Shown here: positions 21,164 to 30,676 of the stretch, piece after piece
Layout of the letters: the number at the start of each line of letters is the position of its first letter
How positions within the stretch are numbered: position 1 is the stretch's first letter
NCBI GenBank assembly: GCA_001897475.1
Contig: MKSY01000033.1
Span: 1-33,831, forward strand
Direction: 5' to 3'
Source: Alphaproteobacteria bacterium 43-37
GTDB taxonomy: Bacteria; Pseudomonadota; Alphaproteobacteria; 43-37
Length of the DNA stretch: 33,831 nt
Position numbers and translations under genes: made by a program
The notes under the pieces: generated by a model
What the model was told of the DNA's origin: nothing
Seen by the model: only the letters and a program-made list of their open reading frames with translations
Database searches by the model: none

Positions 21164-21790
21164 ATGGAAGTGAATGTCATTAATGTTTCGGGTAAGAACG
21201 CTGGTAAGGTAACGTTATCCGATGATGTATTTGGGCTAAGTGTTCGCCCCGACATTATTGCACGTACGATTCGCTGGCAGCTTGCAAAGCGCAGGCAGGG
21301 TTCACATGCGACTAAGGGTATTAGCGATATTTCAGGTACGACAAGAAAGCCTTATAAACAAAAAGGTACTGGTCGTGCACGCCAAGGTAGTTTGCGCTCT
21401 CCTCAATTTAGAGGTGGTGCAACAATTTTTGGCCCTGTTGTTCGTTCTCATGAGCATGATTTGCCAAAAAAAGTCCGTAAGCTGGCGTTGAAAATTGCGC
21501 TTTCTGATAAGTTGCGTAACAATCAGCTGTTGGTTTGTGATTTTTCTGACTTTACCAGTGGTAAGGCGAAAGATATGAATGCAATTCTTTCTGCAATAAA
21601 GGCGGATTTTAAATCGGTGTTGATTATCGATGGTTTGGCTATTTCAAAGGCCTTGTCTCGCTCCGTTTCGAATGTGCAGTATGTGGATTGTCTTCCGCAA
21701 ATTGGCTCAAATGTGTACGATATTGTTCGTCGTGATACGCTTATTTTGACGCCCGATGCTGTTAAGCTTTTGGAGGAGCGCTTGAAATGA
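21164..21790 (+). CDS. rplD: Large ribosomal subunit protein L4
   Basis: 208 residues (E. coli 201). L4 lines the peptide exit tunnel. The long loop carries [20 protein letters not shown] and [10 protein letters not shown], the tunnel segment where macrolide-resistance changes occur in other species; no change is evident. In E. coli L4 also represses its own operon through the rpsJ leader, which is missing here. The stop overlaps the rplW start by four bases (ATGA). Confidence 0.97.
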   Translation: MEVNVINVSGKNAGKVTLSDDVFGLSVRPDIIARTIRWQLAKRRQGSHATKGISDISGTTRKPYKQKGTGRARQGSLRSPQFRGGATIFGPVVRSHEHDLPKKVRKLALKIALSDKLRNNQLLVCDFSDFTSGKAKDMNAILSAIKADFKSVLIIDGLAISKALSRSVSNVQYVDCLPQIGSNVYDIVRRDTLILTPDAVKLLEERLK

Positions 21791-22119
21791 CAAAGCTATA
21801 TAGGACGCCAGAGGCGCTTAAGACTATGCAGAATACGGCAGCAATGAAAGTAATTGTCAGCCCTGTTATTACTGAAAAATCAACGCGCCTAACTGAGCTT
21901 GGTCAATATGCATTCAAGGTTGATTTGAATGCAACTAAGTTTGAAATCAAAGCCGCTGTTGAGAAGCTGTTTGGGGTTAAGGTTGAAAAGGTTAACACAA
22001 TCAATGTATTGGGTAAAACCAAGCGTTTTCGCGGCCGCATCGGCTATCGCTCAGATTTCAAAAAGGCCATTGTCACATTGGGCAAAGGTCAAACAATTGA
22101 TTTGTCTGTGGGGATTTAA
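21787..22119 (+). CDS. rplW: Large ribosomal subunit protein L23
   Basis: 110 residues (E. coli 100). L23 is the tunnel-exit docking site for trigger factor and SRP. The core starts at [14 protein letters not shown], with [17 protein letters not shown] and the exposed [20 protein letters not shown] loop. An extra stretch of about 20 residues precedes the core. I keep the ATG at 21787 because TTGGAGGAG lies just upstream and it overlaps rplD; the internal ATG at 21844 has no ribosome-binding site. Confidence 0.95.
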   Translation: MTKLYRTPEALKTMQNTAAMKVIVSPVITEKSTRLTELGQYAFKVDLNATKFEIKAAVEKLFGVKVEKVNTINVLGKTKRFRGRIGYRSDFKKAIVTLGKGQTIDLSVGI

Positions 22120-22121
22120 CA

Positions 22122-22943
22122 ATGGCGTTGAAAACATTTAATCCAGTCACGCCTTCGACAAGGCATCAGGTTGCGGTGAGCCGCCAAGGTCTGTGGAAAG
22201 GTAAGCCACATAAGCCGTTGACAGAAGGTTTGACGAAGTCAGGTGGCCGTAATGCTCATGGGCGTATCACTGTGCGCCACCGTGGTGGTGGTCATAAAAG
22301 GTTGTATCGACTTGTTGACTTTAAGCGTCGTAAGTTTGATGTTCCTGCTGAAGTGCTCCGAATTGAATATGATCCAAACCGTTCTGCGCACATTGCGTTA
22401 ATTAAGTATACGGATGGGCAGCACTCTTACATCTTGGCACCGCAACGAATTGCTATCGGTGACACGGTAATGTCGGGCGAGCGTGTGGATATTAAGCCAG
22501 GCAATGCTTTGCTTTTGAAGAACATTCCTGTTGGTACTGTTGTTCACAATATTGAGCTTAAGCCTGGTAAAGGTGGTCAGATGGCTCGCTCCGCGGGAGC
22601 GGAAGCTCAGGTGATTGGTCGTGATGCGGGTTATGTTTTGTTGAGGTTAAACTCTGGTGAAATCCGGATGTTCCAAGGCAATGCTATGGCAACGGTTGGT
22701 TCTGTTTCCAACCCTGACCAGAAGAACATCTCTCTGGGTAAGGCTGGTCGTTCCCGTTGGTTGGGCCGCAAGCCGTCTGTTCGTGGTGTTGCGATGAACC
22801 CAATTGATCACCCACATGGTGGTGGTGAAGGTAAGACATCTGGTGGTAGACACCCAGTCACGCCATGGGGTAAGCCAACAAAAGGTTATAAGACACGATC
22901 AAAGCGGAAGAAGAATTCGCTGATTGTTCGTCGTCGGTCGTAG
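22122..22943 (+). CDS. rplB: Large ribosomal subunit protein L2
   Basis: 273 residues, the same as E. coli. L2 is needed for subunit joining and peptidyl transfer. The beginning [14 protein letters not shown] and the blocks [35 protein letters not shown] and [20 protein letters not shown] are intact, including the conserved His in HPHGGGEG. The basic tail ends [13 protein letters not shown]. It begins two bases after the rplW stop, so translation is probably coupled. Confidence 0.98.
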   Translation: MALKTFNPVTPSTRHQVAVSRQGLWKGKPHKPLTEGLTKSGGRNAHGRITVRHRGGGHKRLYRLVDFKRRKFDVPAEVLRIEYDPNRSAHIALIKYTDGQHSYILAPQRIAIGDTVMSGERVDIKPGNALLLKNIPVGTVVHNIELKPGKGGQMARSAGAEAQVIGRDAGYVLLRLNSGEIRMFQGNAMATVGSVSNPDQKNISLGKAGRSRWLGRKPSVRGVAMNPIDHPHGGGEGKTSGGRHPVTPWGKPTKGYKTRSKRKKNSLIVRRRS

Positions 22944-22961
22944 GTTTAGGAGGAAGTTGTT

Positions 22962-23240
22962 GTGACGCGTTCTGTTTGGAAAGGGCCATTTGTTGATGGT
23001 TATTTGCTTAAAAAGGCAAATGCTACTCGTGAATCTGGCAAAAGAGAAGTGATCAAGTCTTGGTCTCGTAGGTCCACTATTTTGCCTCAGTTTGTTGGCC
23101 TAACCTTTGGGGTTCACAATGGCAAAAAATTCGTCCCAGTTTTGGTGATTGAAGATATGGTTGGCCATAAATTTGGTGAGTTTGCTGCGACTCGTACGTT
23201 CTACGGTCATGGTGCTGATAAGAAAGCAAAGAGGTCCTAA
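22962..23240 (+). CDS. rpsS: Small ribosomal subunit protein S19
   Basis: 92 residues, as in E. coli. S19 pairs with S13 in the 30S head and contacts the A-site finger. It starts at GTG (22962) with a very strong AGGAGG upstream, which fits [18 protein letters not shown] as the N-terminus; no ATG would keep that block. [21 protein letters not shown] and [16 protein letters not shown] follow. Confidence 0.97.
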   Translation: MTRSVWKGPFVDGYLLKKANATRESGKREVIKSWSRRSTILPQFVGLTFGVHNGKKFVPVLVIEDMVGHKFGEFAATRTFYGHGADKKAKRS

Positions 23241-23241
23241 G

Positions 23242-23607
23242 ATGGCGCAGGATTTAAATCAGGATCGATCTGCTTTAGCGCAAGGTACGCTTATTCGTTC
23301 AAGTACGCGTAAGTTAAACCTAGTGGCTGAGCAAATCCGTGGTATGCATGTGACTCGTGCGCTGGATGTTCTTGCAAATAGCAAGCGTCGTGTTGCAAAG
23401 GAAGTGCGGAAAGTATTAATGTCTGCTATTGCAAATGCTGAAAACAACCATAATTTGGATGTGGATAGGTTGAGTGTTGCAGAAGCTTGCGTAGGTCGCG
23501 CGTTCGTAATGAAGCGCTTTCATGCAAGGGGGCGGAGCCGCTCTGGTAAAATTTGGAAAGAGTTCAGCAAGTTGCGTCTTGTTGTTACCGAAAAAGAGGG
23601 TGCGTAG
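23242..23607 (+). CDS. rplV: Large ribosomal subunit protein L22
   Basis: 121 residues (E. coli 110), with about ten extra at the N-terminus. L22 spans all rRNA domains and its hairpin narrows the exit tunnel. [19 protein letters not shown] opens the core. The hairpin carries [20 protein letters not shown], with slight departures from the usual PRAKGRA pattern. The frame is open further upstream, but the ATG one base after the rpsS stop, with AGAGG behind it, is the sensible start. Confidence 0.96.
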   Translation: MAQDLNQDRSALAQGTLIRSSTRKLNLVAEQIRGMHVTRALDVLANSKRRVAKEVRKVLMSAIANAENNHNLDVDRLSVAEACVGRAFVMKRFHARGRSRSGKIWKEFSKLRLVVTEKEGA

Positions 23608-23609
23608 TT

Positions 23610-24290
23610 ATGGGTCAGAAGATTAACCCCGTTGGTTTGCGAATTGGTATCAACAGAACTTGGAATTCAAGATGGTACGCAGGCAGAGATTTTGCTGAGA
23701 TGCTCCATCAAGATTTTGAGCTTCGCAAATATGTTTATGAAAAGCTTGAGGCGGCAGGTATTGCGAATGTTGTTGTTGAGCGTCCTGCGAAGAAGCCAAG
23801 GTTGACAATTTACTCATCCAGGCCGGGTATCATTATTGGTAAAAAGGGTTCTGACATTGATAAATTGAAGGGTGAACTGTCTAAGCTTGCAGGCGCAGAG
23901 GTTACCTTAAATATCGTTGAAGTTAGGAAGCCTGAGATTGAGGCAAAGTTGGTTGCAGAAAGCATTGCGCAGATGTTAGAAAAGCGCGTATCTTTCAGGC
24001 GCGCAATGAAACGAGCTGTTCAGTCTGCTATGCGTATGGGGGCGTTGGGTATTCGTGTGCACTGCTCCGGCCGCTTAGGTGGTGCTGAAATTGCCCGTGT
24101 TGAAAAGGCCCATGAGGGTAAAGTTCCGCTTCATACCTTGCGAGCTGATATCGATTTTGCACGTGGTACAGCCAAAACAACGTATGGTACATGTGGTGTA
24201 AAGGTTTGGATTTACAAGGGCGAGATTTTGGGGCATGATCCTCAGGCTCACGACCGTAAGTCCTCAGAGAACTTTAAAGTTCGTTCATAA
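23610..24290 (+). CDS. rpsC: Small ribosomal subunit protein S3
   Basis: 226 residues (E. coli 233). S3 is at the mRNA entry and helps unwind m[23 protein letters not shown] is the normal start, so the upstream in-frame extension is discarded. A KH domain holds [18 protein letters not shown]. The C-terminal domain has [20 protein letters not shown] and [17 protein letters not shown]. It begins two bases after the rplV stop. Confidence 0.98.
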   Translation: MGQKINPVGLRIGINRTWNSRWYAGRDFAEMLHQDFELRKYVYEKLEAAGIANVVVERPAKKPRLTIYSSRPGIIIGKKGSDIDKLKGELSKLAGAEVTLNIVEVRKPEIEAKLVAESIAQMLEKRVSFRRAMKRAVQSAMRMGALGIRVHCSGRLGGAEIARVEKAHEGKVPLHTLRADIDFARGTAKTTYGTCGVKVWIYKGEILGHDPQAHDRKSSENFKVRS

Positions 24291-24301
24291 AAGGTGTAAT
24301 G

Positions 24302-24727
24302 ATGTTAGCTCCTAAGCGTACAAAATTTAGAAAAGCACACAAAGGCCGGATTCACGGTCAGGCGAAAGGTGCCACTAAGCTTGACTTTGGCAGCTTTGGG
24401 CTAAAGGCTCTAGAACCAGGTCGTATTACAGCAAGGCAAATTGAAGCTGCTCGCCGTGCTATGACTCGCCATTTTCGCCGTGTTGGTAAAGTTTGGATTC
24501 GCATTTTCCCGGATGTTCCTGTTTCAACAAAGCCTGCTGAAGTTCGTATGGGTAGCGGTAAAGGTTCACCTGAATATTGGGCTTGCCGCGTTAAGCCAGG
24601 TCGTGTGATGTTTGAGTTGGATGGAATGCCAGCTTTATTGGCTCGTGAGGCCTGTGAATTAGCCGCAGCTAAATTGCCAATCAAAACAAAGTTTATTGTG
24701 CGCTTAGGTAAGGAGGTAGCAGCATGA
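24302..24727 (+). CDS. rplP: Large ribosomal subunit protein L16
   Basis: 141 residues from the second of two adjacent ATG codons (24299, 24302); [19 protein letters not shown] is the usual beginning (E. coli 136 residues). L16 helps shape the A-site tRNA corridor and is one of the last proteins to join the 50[18 protein letters not shown] and [19 protein letters not shown] are intact; the Arg in CRVKPGR is in the region hydroxylated in some bacteria. Its stop overlaps rpmC by four bases. Confidence 0.97.
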   Translation: MLAPKRTKFRKAHKGRIHGQAKGATKLDFGSFGLKALEPGRITARQIEAARRAMTRHFRRVGKVWIRIFPDVPVSTKPAEVRMGSGKGSPEYWACRVKPGRVMFELDGMPALLAREACELAAAKLPIKTKFIVRLGKEVAA

Positions 24728-24912
24728 AGGAAAATTTTGCTTCCCTTTCTGTTGACCAGTTGAAAGAGAAATTATCTGACTTGAGTCGCGAAAGGTTTAA
24801 CTTTGCTTTTCAAAAAGCTACCGGTCAGCTTGAAAATGTTGCCCGCATTCGTATGGTTAGGCGCGAGATTGCTCGTGTTTTAACGTTCCTAAAACAAAAA
24901 GAAAAGAAATAG
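24724..24912 (+). CDS. rpmC: Large ribosomal subunit protein L29
   Basis: 62 residues (E. coli 63), a two-helix protein at the tunnel exit next to L23. [20 protein letters not shown] and the second helix [20 protein letters not shown] are typical. AAGGAGG at the end of rplP provides the ribosome-binding site, and the ATGA overlap with rplP suggests coupled translation. Confidence 0.96.
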   Translation: MKENFASLSVDQLKEKLSDLSRERFNFAFQKATGQLENVARIRMVRREIARVLTFLKQKEKK

Positions 24913-24919
24913 GTTTCAA

Positions 24920-25159
24920 ATGCCCCGTCGTGTTCTGCAAGGTATAGTTGTGAGTGACAAGTGTGACAAAACCATTACGGTGAAAGTCATGAAACGAGTT
25001 CAGCATCCGCTGTATGGTAAGTTTATTAAGCGCAGTTCAAAGTATGCCGCTCATGATGAGGCCAATCAGTTTAAGACGGGTGATGTTGTTCGTATTCGTG
25101 AATGCAGGCCTATTTCCAAGTCCAAGCGCTGGGAAGTGCTTGTTGACGAAACTCAATAA
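24920..25159 (+). CDS. rpsQ: Small ribosomal subunit protein S17
   Basis: 79 residues (E. coli 84). S17 is a primary 16S rRNA binder of OB-fold type. It starts [39 protein letters not shown] and [20 protein letters not shown] are the family blocks. An AGG lies before the ATG, 7 bases after rpmC. Confidence 0.97.
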   Translation: MPRRVLQGIVVSDKCDKTITVKVMKRVQHPLYGKFIKRSSKYAAHDEANQFKTGDVVRIRECRPISKSKRWEVLVDETQ

Positions 25160-25174
25160 CGGAGGGCCGCTGCA

Positions 25175-25543
25175 ATGATACAGATGCAAACAAGGTTAGA
25201 TGTAGCAGATAATTCTGGCGCTCGCGAGGTCCAGTGTGTTAAGGTTTTGGGTGGCTCCAAGAGGAAGGTTGCCAGTATCGGTGATATCATTGTCGTGTCC
25301 GTCAAAGACGCTATTCCTAAGGGGCGTGTGAAAAAGGGTGACGTTCATCGTGCGGTTATCGTTCGCACGTCATCTGATATTCGTCGTCCAGATGGTTCAG
25401 TCATCCGTTTCGATCGTAATGCTGCTGTTATCATTAACAAGCAGAATGAGCCTATCGGTACCCGTATCTTTGGCCCTGTTACTCGTGAGTTGCGTGCTAA
25501 AAACTTTATGAAAATTATTTCGTTGGCCCCGGAGGTCCTTTAA
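25175..25543 (+). CDS. rplN: Large ribosomal subunit protein L14
   Basis: 122 residues (E. coli 123). L14 forms intersubunit bridges with 16S rRNA and is the docking site of the silencing factor Rsf[41 protein letters not shown] and [17 protein letters not shown] are all standard. CGGAGG is a strong ribosome-binding site. It opens the spc part of the cluster, joined to the S10 part without a break. Confidence 0.98.
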   Translation: MIQMQTRLDVADNSGAREVQCVKVLGGSKRKVASIGDIIVVSVKDAIPKGRVKKGDVHRAVIVRTSSDIRRPDGSVIRFDRNAAVIINKQNEPIGTRIFGPVTRELRAKNFMKIISLAPEVL

Positions 25544-25544
25544 G

Positions 25545-25868
25545 ATGGCTGAATCATGGAAAATAAAAAAAGGCGATAAGGTAACTGTGATTGCCGGTAA
25601 AGATAAAGGCAAATCAGGTGAAATCTTGAAAGTTATTCGCTCTGAGCGCCGTGTTTTAGTGGCTGGTGTTAATATGGTTAAGCGCCATCAGGCGGTAAAG
25701 CCTGGTCAGCCTGGCGGTGTTATTTCCAAAGAGGCGCCATTGCATGTGTCAAATGTTATGCATTTGGACCCTGTTTCAGGTAAGCCAACCCGAGTTGGTT
25801 ATAAAATGTTAGATGACGGTCGCAAGGTGCGTTTTGCCAAGGCGTCCGGTGAATTGATTGATCGCTAG
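25545..25868 (+). CDS. rplX: Large ribosomal subunit protein L24
   Basis: 107 residues (E. coli 104), an assembly-initiator protein near the tunnel exit. The KOW motif is [20 protein letters not shown] (about residues 7-26). [20 protein letters not shown] and [20 protein letters not shown] follow. GGAGGTCC at the end of rplN serves this start, one base after the rplN stop. Confidence 0.97.
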   Translation: MAESWKIKKGDKVTVIAGKDKGKSGEILKVIRSERRVLVAGVNMVKRHQAVKPGQPGGVISKEAPLHVSNVMHLDPVSGKPTRVGYKMLDDGRKVRFAKASGELIDR

Positions 25869-25878
25869 GAATGAACCA

Positions 25879-26418
25879 ATGTCACGTTTGAGAGAGTTGT
25901 ATAAAACCAAAATTCAGACTGAGCTTCAAGGTACGCTTGAGCTCACGAATAAGCACGCTGTTCCTAAGATTGAAAAGATCATATTGAACATGGGTGTTGG
26001 TGAAGCTGTCCAGGACAGTAAATATATTACAAAAGCTGTTGAAGAGCTTGCGGCTATTAGCGGGCAAAAACCATGCGTTACCAAGGCGAAGAAGTCTATC
26101 GCCGGATTTAAGGTGCGTGAAGGGATGAATTTGGGCGTTAAAGTAACGCTTAGAAAAGCAAAAATGTTTGAGTTTTTGGATCGCTTGGTTAATATCGCGC
26201 TTCCACGCATCAAAGATTTCAGAGGTTTGTCATCAAAAAGCTTTGACGGGCGTGGTAATTTTACCTTTGGTGTAAAAGAGCAAATTATTTTTCCGGAAAT
26301 TGACTATGATAAGGTAGACAAAATCCGAGGAATGGATATAACCATTGTGACGTCGGCAACACAAGACGATCAGGCTTTGGCATTGCTCAAAGCTTTTAAT
26401 ATGCCGTTTAATAAGTAG
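25879..26418 (+). CDS. rplE: Large ribosomal subunit protein L5
   Basis: 179 residues, as in E. coli, from ATG 25879 with AGGA upstream; a longer in-frame beginning overlapping rplX is rejected because [12 protein letters not shown] is the family start. L5 binds 5S rRNA with L18 and L25 and contacts P-site t[22 protein letters not shown] and [20 protein letters not shown] are typical, and [19 protein letters not shown] closes the protein. Confidence 0.97.
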   Translation: MSRLRELYKTKIQTELQGTLELTNKHAVPKIEKIILNMGVGEAVQDSKYITKAVEELAAISGQKPCVTKAKKSIAGFKVREGMNLGVKVTLRKAKMFEFLDRLVNIALPRIKDFRGLSSKSFDGRGNFTFGVKEQIIFPEIDYDKVDKIRGMDITIVTSATQDDQALALLKAFNMPFNK

Positions 26419-26428
26419 GGACTGTAGA

Positions 26429-26734
26429 ATGTCGAAGTTAAGTTCAATTGAAACCAATAATCGCCGCGAAAGGCTAGGCAAGCGCTATCGGAATAAGCGC
26501 GTTGCTTTGAAAGCTATCGTGATGGATAAGCAGAAGACTTTCGAAGAACGTTTTACAGCCACATTGGAATTGGCAAAGTTGCCACGTAACAGTGCCGCTA
26601 ATCGTTATCGTAAACGTTGCTTGCTCACAGGGCGTGCACGTGGTAACTATGCAAAGTTTAAACTATCTAGGATCATGTTCAGGAATTTAGCTTCTGAAGG
26701 AATGATTCCTGGTGTTACGAAGTCAAGCTGGTAG
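26429..26734 (+). CDS. rpsN: Small ribosomal subunit protein S14 (zinc-free long form)
   Basis: 101 residues, as in E. coli. This is the long form without the two CXXC zinc motifs; only a single Cys remains in RYRKRCLLTGRARGNYAKFK. S14 lies in the 30S head near S3 and S10. The C-terminal SRIMFRNLASEGMIPGVTKS is standard. It begins 10 bases after rplE with AGGG upstream. Confidence 0.97.
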   Translation: MSKLSSIETNNRRERLGKRYRNKRVALKAIVMDKQKTFEERFTATLELAKLPRNSAANRYRKRCLLTGRARGNYAKFKLSRIMFRNLASEGMIPGVTKSSW

Positions 26735-26740
26735 GTTTAT

Positions 26741-27139
26741 ATGTCATTTTCAGATTCTATTGGTGATCTTTTAACGCGAATCCGTAACGCCCATATGGCT
26801 AAGAAAACGGTTGTGCGCTCTCCAGCTTCTAAGCTTCGTGCGCGCCTCCTTGAGGTTTTGATTGAAGAAGGTTACATTCGAGGCTATAAAGTTGAGGAAA
26901 TTCGTGCTGGTATTAAGGAGCTCGTTATTGAGCTGAAATATTACGAGCAACAGCCTGTTATTCAAGGTATTTCTCGTGTTTCAAAACCTGGGCGCCGAAT
27001 TTACAAAGATGTTGATAACCTTCCTCGGGTTTTCAATGGTATGGGGATCGCCATTTTATCAACCTCAAAAGGCGTCATCTCTGATGCTAAAGCTCGTGAG
27101 CTTGGCGTTGGTGGTGAAGTCCTCTGTCATGTTTATTAA
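26741..27139 (+). CDS. rpsH: Small ribosomal subunit protein S8
   Basis: 132 residues (E. coli 130). S8 binds helix 21 of 16S rRNA and in E. coli represses the spc operon at the rplE mRNA. It begins SFSDSIGDLLTRIRNAHMAK. The C-terminal half has SRVSKPGRRIYKDVDNLPRV and GMGIAILSTSKGVISDAKAR, the rRNA-binding segment. Whether an S8-binding mimic exists near rplE here cannot be judged by eye. Confidence 0.97.
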   Translation: MSFSDSIGDLLTRIRNAHMAKKTVVRSPASKLRARLLEVLIEEGYIRGYKVEEIRAGIKELVIELKYYEQQPVIQGISRVSKPGRRIYKDVDNLPRVFNGMGIAILSTSKGVISDAKARELGVGGEVLCHVY

Positions 27140-27151
27140 GGGTCAAGTAAG

Positions 27152-27685
27152 ATGTCTCGCGTAGGAAACTCAGTTATACAGGTACCCTCGGGTGTTAATA
27201 TTTCGATTCAGGACAAGTTGTTTTCCGCTAAAGGTAAACTTGGCGAGCTCTCATTGTCGATTCCATCTTACTTGGAATTGAAGCATGAAGGGCAGGAGCT
27301 TAGGGTTGCTTTGTTAACAAAGAGCAAAGAGTCTAGGATGATGTGGGGAACCACACAACGTAACTTGGCGAACATTGTCAAAGGTGTGAGCGAAGGGTTT
27401 ACCCTTGATATGGAAATTGTCGGCGTCGGTTATCGTGCTGCTGTTCAAGGAAGTGAATTGGTTTTGCAGCTTGGTTTTAGTCACGAAGTTCGTTATAAGA
27501 TTCCAGCAGGAATTTCTGTTAAATGCGAAAAGCCAACCAGCATTCAATTGCAAGGGGCTGACAAGCAAAAAATTGGTCAGATGGCAGCTGAAGTTCGTTC
27601 TTATAGACCTCCTGAGCCATATAAAGGCAAGGGTGTGATCCGTGCGGGTGAATATGTTCTGCGTAAAGTTGGTAAGAAGAAGTAA
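27152..27685 (+). CDS. rplF: Large ribosomal subunit protein L6
   Basis: 177 residues, as in E. coli. L6 has two repeated RNA-binding-like domains near the factor-binding site. It begins [19 protein letters not shown]. The signature in the second domain is [20 protein letters not shown] followed by [13 protein letters not shown] precedes the start. There is no change suggestive of aminoglycoside resistance. Confidence 0.97.
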   Translation: MSRVGNSVIQVPSGVNISIQDKLFSAKGKLGELSLSIPSYLELKHEGQELRVALLTKSKESRMMWGTTQRNLANIVKGVSEGFTLDMEIVGVGYRAAVQGSELVLQLGFSHEVRYKIPAGISVKCEKPTSIQLQGADKQKIGQMAAEVRSYRPPEPYKGKGVIRAGEYVLRKVGKKK

Positions 27686-27690
27686 AAACA

Positions 27691-28056
27691 ATGGATGAAA
27701 AATTATTTCTATTTAATCGTCGCAAATCTAGGGTTAGGGGTAAGATTCGGTCAGTCTCATTACCTGAGCGGCCACGGTTGTCTGTTTTTAGGTCAAATGC
27801 GCATATTTACGCGCAGGTTATTGATGACCAAGAAGGGAAAACCCTTGTTGCAGCTTCAACTTTAGATAAGGATTTGCGCAACAAAGTAAAAAATAGTGGC
27901 AACAAAGATGCTTCCGTACACGTGGGGAAGCTAATTGCTGAAAGAGCTTTGAAAAAAGGGATTAAGGCTGTTGTATTTGATCGAGGTGGATACCTCTTTC
28001 ATGGCAGAGTGATGGAACTTGCAAACGCAGCTCGCGAAGCTGGTCTTGAATTTTAA
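27691..28056 (+). CDS. rplR: Large ribosomal subunit protein L18
   Basis: 121 residues (E. coli 117). L18 binds 5S rRNA with L5. [20 protein letters not shown], then [24 protein letters not shown] and [20 protein letters not shown] are the family blocks. The start lies 5 bases after rplF. The ribosome-binding sequence is weak, so translation probably depends on coupling to rplF. Confidence 0.96.
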   Translation: MDEKLFLFNRRKSRVRGKIRSVSLPERPRLSVFRSNAHIYAQVIDDQEGKTLVAASTLDKDLRNKVKNSGNKDASVHVGKLIAERALKKGIKAVVFDRGGYLFHGRVMELANAAREAGLEF

Positions 28057-28067
28057 TAGGTAGAAAC

Positions 28068-28625
28068 ATGGCACGACAAGCGGTAAATGAACGTAGTCCT
28101 CGCGAGGAAGTTGAAAACTTAGAAAAGCTCGTTAGTATCAATCGAGTTGCTAAAGTTGTTAAAGGTGGTAAGAAGTTTAAGTTTGCCGCATTGGTTGTTG
28201 TTGGCGATGGTAAGGGTCGCGTTGGTTATGGTTCTGGTAAGGCCAGAGAGGTTACCGATGCTATTCGTAAGGCTACAGACCAGGCTAAAAGAGGTATGGT
28301 ACGCATTCCCTTGCGAGAGGGGCGGACTCTCCATCACGATGTTAAAGGTGGATTTGGTGCAGGGTCTGTCGTAATCCGTTCAGCTGTTCCAGGTACGGGC
28401 ATCATTGCTGGTGGTCCTATGCGCTCAATTTTTGAAGCTTTAGGCATTCATGATGTTGTTGGTAAGTCTATTGGTTCATCCAACCCACACAACATGGTTA
28501 AGGCAACTTTTGATGCCTTGAAAAAGCTAAGTTCTCCTCGTGTTATTGCAGCAAAGCGGGGCAAAAGAGTTGGCGAAATTGTTGGCCGCCGTGATCACCA
28601 GGAAGGGCGTGAGCAAAATGTCTAA
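28068..28625 (+). CDS. rpsE: Small ribosomal subunit protein S5
   Basis: 185 residues (E. coli 167), the excess being at both ends. S5 sits at the mRNA entry with S3 and S4 and affects accuracy. The N-terminal dsRNA-binding-like domain has [20 protein letters not shown] and [16 protein letters not shown]. The C-terminal domain has [20 protein letters not shown] and [18 protein letters not shown]. The stop lies 8 bases inside rpmD. Confidence 0.97.
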   Translation: MARQAVNERSPREEVENLEKLVSINRVAKVVKGGKKFKFAALVVVGDGKGRVGYGSGKAREVTDAIRKATDQAKRGMVRIPLREGRTLHHDVKGGFGAGSVVIRSAVPGTGIIAGGPMRSIFEALGIHDVVGKSIGSSNPHNMVKATFDALKKLSSPRVIAAKRGKRVGEIVGRRDHQEGREQNV

Positions 28626-28806
28626 GAAAACACTTATTGTTGAACAATACGGAAGCCCCATCCGTCGCAATGCGAAGCAGAGACTTATTTTGCGCGGCTT
28701 AGGTTTGGGTAAGATGAATCGTCGTCGTGAACTTGAAGATAGTCCCTCCATTCGTGGGATGGTCACAAAATTACAACACATGGTAAGAATTATTGAAAAG
28801 GCCTAA
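28618..28806 (+). CDS. rpmD: Large ribosomal subunit protein L30
   Basis: 62 residues (E. coli 59) from ATG 28618; the frame is open further upstream inside rpsE, but the family start is near [40 protein letters not shown] and MVRIIEK complete the fold. It overlaps rpsE by 8 bases and GGAAGGG within rpsE acts as its ribosome-binding site. L30 is absent from some reduced lineages; it is kept here. Confidence 0.95.
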   Translation: MSKKTLIVEQYGSPIRRNAKQRLILRGLGLGKMNRRRELEDSPSIRGMVTKLQHMVRIIEKA

Positions 28807-28808
28807 AA

Positions 28809-29276
28809 ATGTCCGCACTTAAGCTTAATGATATTCGTGATAATCCAGGCTCCCGCTTTACGCGCAAAAGAGTTGGTCGTGGCTTAGGGTCAGGATTGGG
28901 CAAAACATCTGGCAAAGGCCAAAAAGGTCAAAAGGCAAGAAGCGGTATCGCTGTTAGGGCTTTTGAAGGTGGTCAGATGCCTATTCACAGAAGGTTGCCT
29001 AAGCGTGGTTTCAAGAGTCATAACTCTATCGTTACCGCTGTTGTGAATACAGGCCAACTTCAAAGCCTCAAAGAAGCGGGCCTTTTGGATGAGAAAAAGA
29101 TGTTGGACCAAGTCATGCTCTGTGAGCTTGGCCTTGTCAAAAAGGGTGCTCATCGTATCAAATTGCTTGCAAAAGGTGACATTAAGTTCGCTGCACAGCT
29201 TGAAGTTGATGCCGCATCAGCTAAAGCTGTTTCTGCGGTTCAATCAGCTGGTGGAAGTGTTAAAGTAACAAATTAG
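28809..29276 (+). CDS. rplO: Large ribosomal subunit protein L15
   Basis: 155 residues (E. coli 144). L15 reaches deep into the 50S with a Gly-rich arm. KLNDIRDNPGSRFTRKRVGR, GLGKTSGKGQKGQKARSG and FEGGQMPIHRRLPKRGFKS are the arm and signature. The C-terminal globular part ends AVQSAGGSVKVTN. It starts two bases after the rpmD stop and leads into secY. Confidence 0.97.
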   Translation: MSALKLNDIRDNPGSRFTRKRVGRGLGSGLGKTSGKGQKGQKARSGIAVRAFEGGQMPIHRRLPKRGFKSHNSIVTAVVNTGQLQSLKEAGLLDEKKMLDQVMLCELGLVKKGAHRIKLLAKGDIKFAAQLEVDAASAKAVSAVQSAGGSVKVTN

Positions 29277-29290
29277 GGTGGCAAAAATCC

Positions 29291-30676
29291 ATGAGTTCAG
29301 CAGCCGAACAACTCGCCTCAAGCATTAATTTAAGCGCCTTTTCTAAAGCGGAAGATCTCAAAAAGCGCCTTTGGTTTACTTTGGGCGCACTCATCGTCTT
29401 TAGGTTGGGAACTTATATACCTCTTCCTGGCATTGATCCTTCTATAATGCAAGAAATCGCGCGTAGCAATTCAGGCGGTATCTTGGGGATGTTTGATATG
29501 TTCTCAGGTGGTGCTTTAAGCCGCATGACCATTTTTGCTCTAAACATTATGCCGTATATCTCAGCAAGCATTATTATGCAGCTGTTGTCATCTATTGTCC
29601 CATCTTTGGAGGCAATTAAGAAAGAGGGTGAGTTAGGCCGCAAGAAAATTAACCAATACACACGGTATGGTACCGTCTTGTTAGCGACGGCTCAAGCATA
29701 TGCAATCGCCGTCGGGCTTCCTATGATGATAGGTGCCGGTGGGCATTCGGCCGTTTTAACACCCGGGTTTTTCTTTATCATAACGACAATTGTTACTTTG
29801 GTTGGTGGGACGCTGTTTCTCCTTTGGCTGGGTGAACAAATTACCTCTCGCGGTATTGGTAATGGCGTTTCGTTGATTATCTTTGCTGGCATCGTTGCTA
29901 ACCTGCCATTTGCATTGGTGAGTACACTTGAACTTGGCCGTTCAGGCGCAATATCTGTGGTGATGATTCTCTTTTTGATGATTTTAGTTGTTGCCGTTAT
30001 TGGGTTCATTGTTTTCATGGAGCGTGCGCATCGGCGTGTTCCTGTTCAATATCCAAAGCGGCAGATATCTGGTGGGCGTTTGGTTTCCGGAGATGTTTCC
30101 CATATGCCATTGAAGCTTAATGCGTCTGGTGTGATTCCGCCAATCTTTGCTTCTTCTTTGCTGTTGTTGCCTGTGACTATCTCAAGCTTTTTATCGCCAC
30201 AAAGAGTTCTTGATACATCTGGGACATTCTGGGGAACTATTAAAAATTTCTTCTCCACGCTCCCGGATCATATGTCACATGGTAAGCCCTTATTTATCTT
30301 CTTTTATGTGGCTTTGATTATTTTCTTCTGCTTTTTTTACACAGCCATAGTCTTTAATCCTGAGGAAACAGCTGAAAACCTTCGTAAGAATGGTGGTTTT
30401 GTGCCAGGTATTCGTCCAGGAAAGAGCACCTCAGAATATTTTGACTTTGTCCTTACTCGGTTAACGGTGATTGGTGCAGCATATATATCGTTTATTTGTA
30501 TCTTGCCTGAAATTATGATGAGCCAAATGTCTGTTCCATTTTATTTTGGTGGCACCAGTCTTTTGATCGTTGTGAGTGTTACTATGGATACCGTTGCACA
30601 AGTCCATTCTCATTTGATTGCCCATCAGTATGAAGGTTTGATCAAGAAGGGCCAACTAAGAGGCCGGACTCGATGA
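29291..30676 (+). CDS. secY: Preprotein translocase subunit SecY
   Basis: 461 residues (E. coli 443). SecY is the protein-conducting channel of the inner membrane, with about ten predicted spans. The first span (about residues 28-44) is preceded by LKKRLWFTLGAL. The plug and lateral-gate region follows with GGALSRMTIFALNIMPYISA. The cytoplasmic loop RRVPVQYPKRQISGG and the later NPEETAENLRKNGGFVPGIR are conserved, and the tail ends YEGLIKKGQLRGRTR. It overlaps adk by four bases (ATGA), the usual alphaproteobacterial linkage. Confidence 0.98.
   Translation: MSSAAEQLASSINLSAFSKAEDLKKRLWFTLGALIVFRLGTYIPLPGIDPSIMQEIARSNSGGILGMFDMFSGGALSRMTIFALNIMPYISASIIMQLLSSIVPSLEAIKKEGELGRKKINQYTRYGTVLLATAQAYAIAVGLPMMIGAGGHSAVLTPGFFFIITTIVTLVGGTLFLLWLGEQITSRGIGNGVSLIIFAGIVANLPFALVSTLELGRSGAISVVMILFLMILVVAVIGFIVFMERAHRRVPVQYPKRQISGGRLVSGDVSHMPLKLNASGVIPPIFASSLLLLPVTISSFLSPQRVLDTSGTFWGTIKNFFSTLPDHMSHGKPLFIFFYVALIIFFCFFYTAIVFNPEETAENLRKNGGFVPGIRPGKSTSEYFDFVLTRLTVIGAAYISFICILPEIMMSQMSVPFYFGGTSLLIVVSVTMDTVAQVHSHLIAHQYEGLIKKGQLRGRTR

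Noticed and set aside
23149..23241. N-terminal extension of rplV overlapping rpsS
   Set aside because: The extension reads rpsS in another frame. ATG 23242 has a ribosome-binding site and gives the normal protein.
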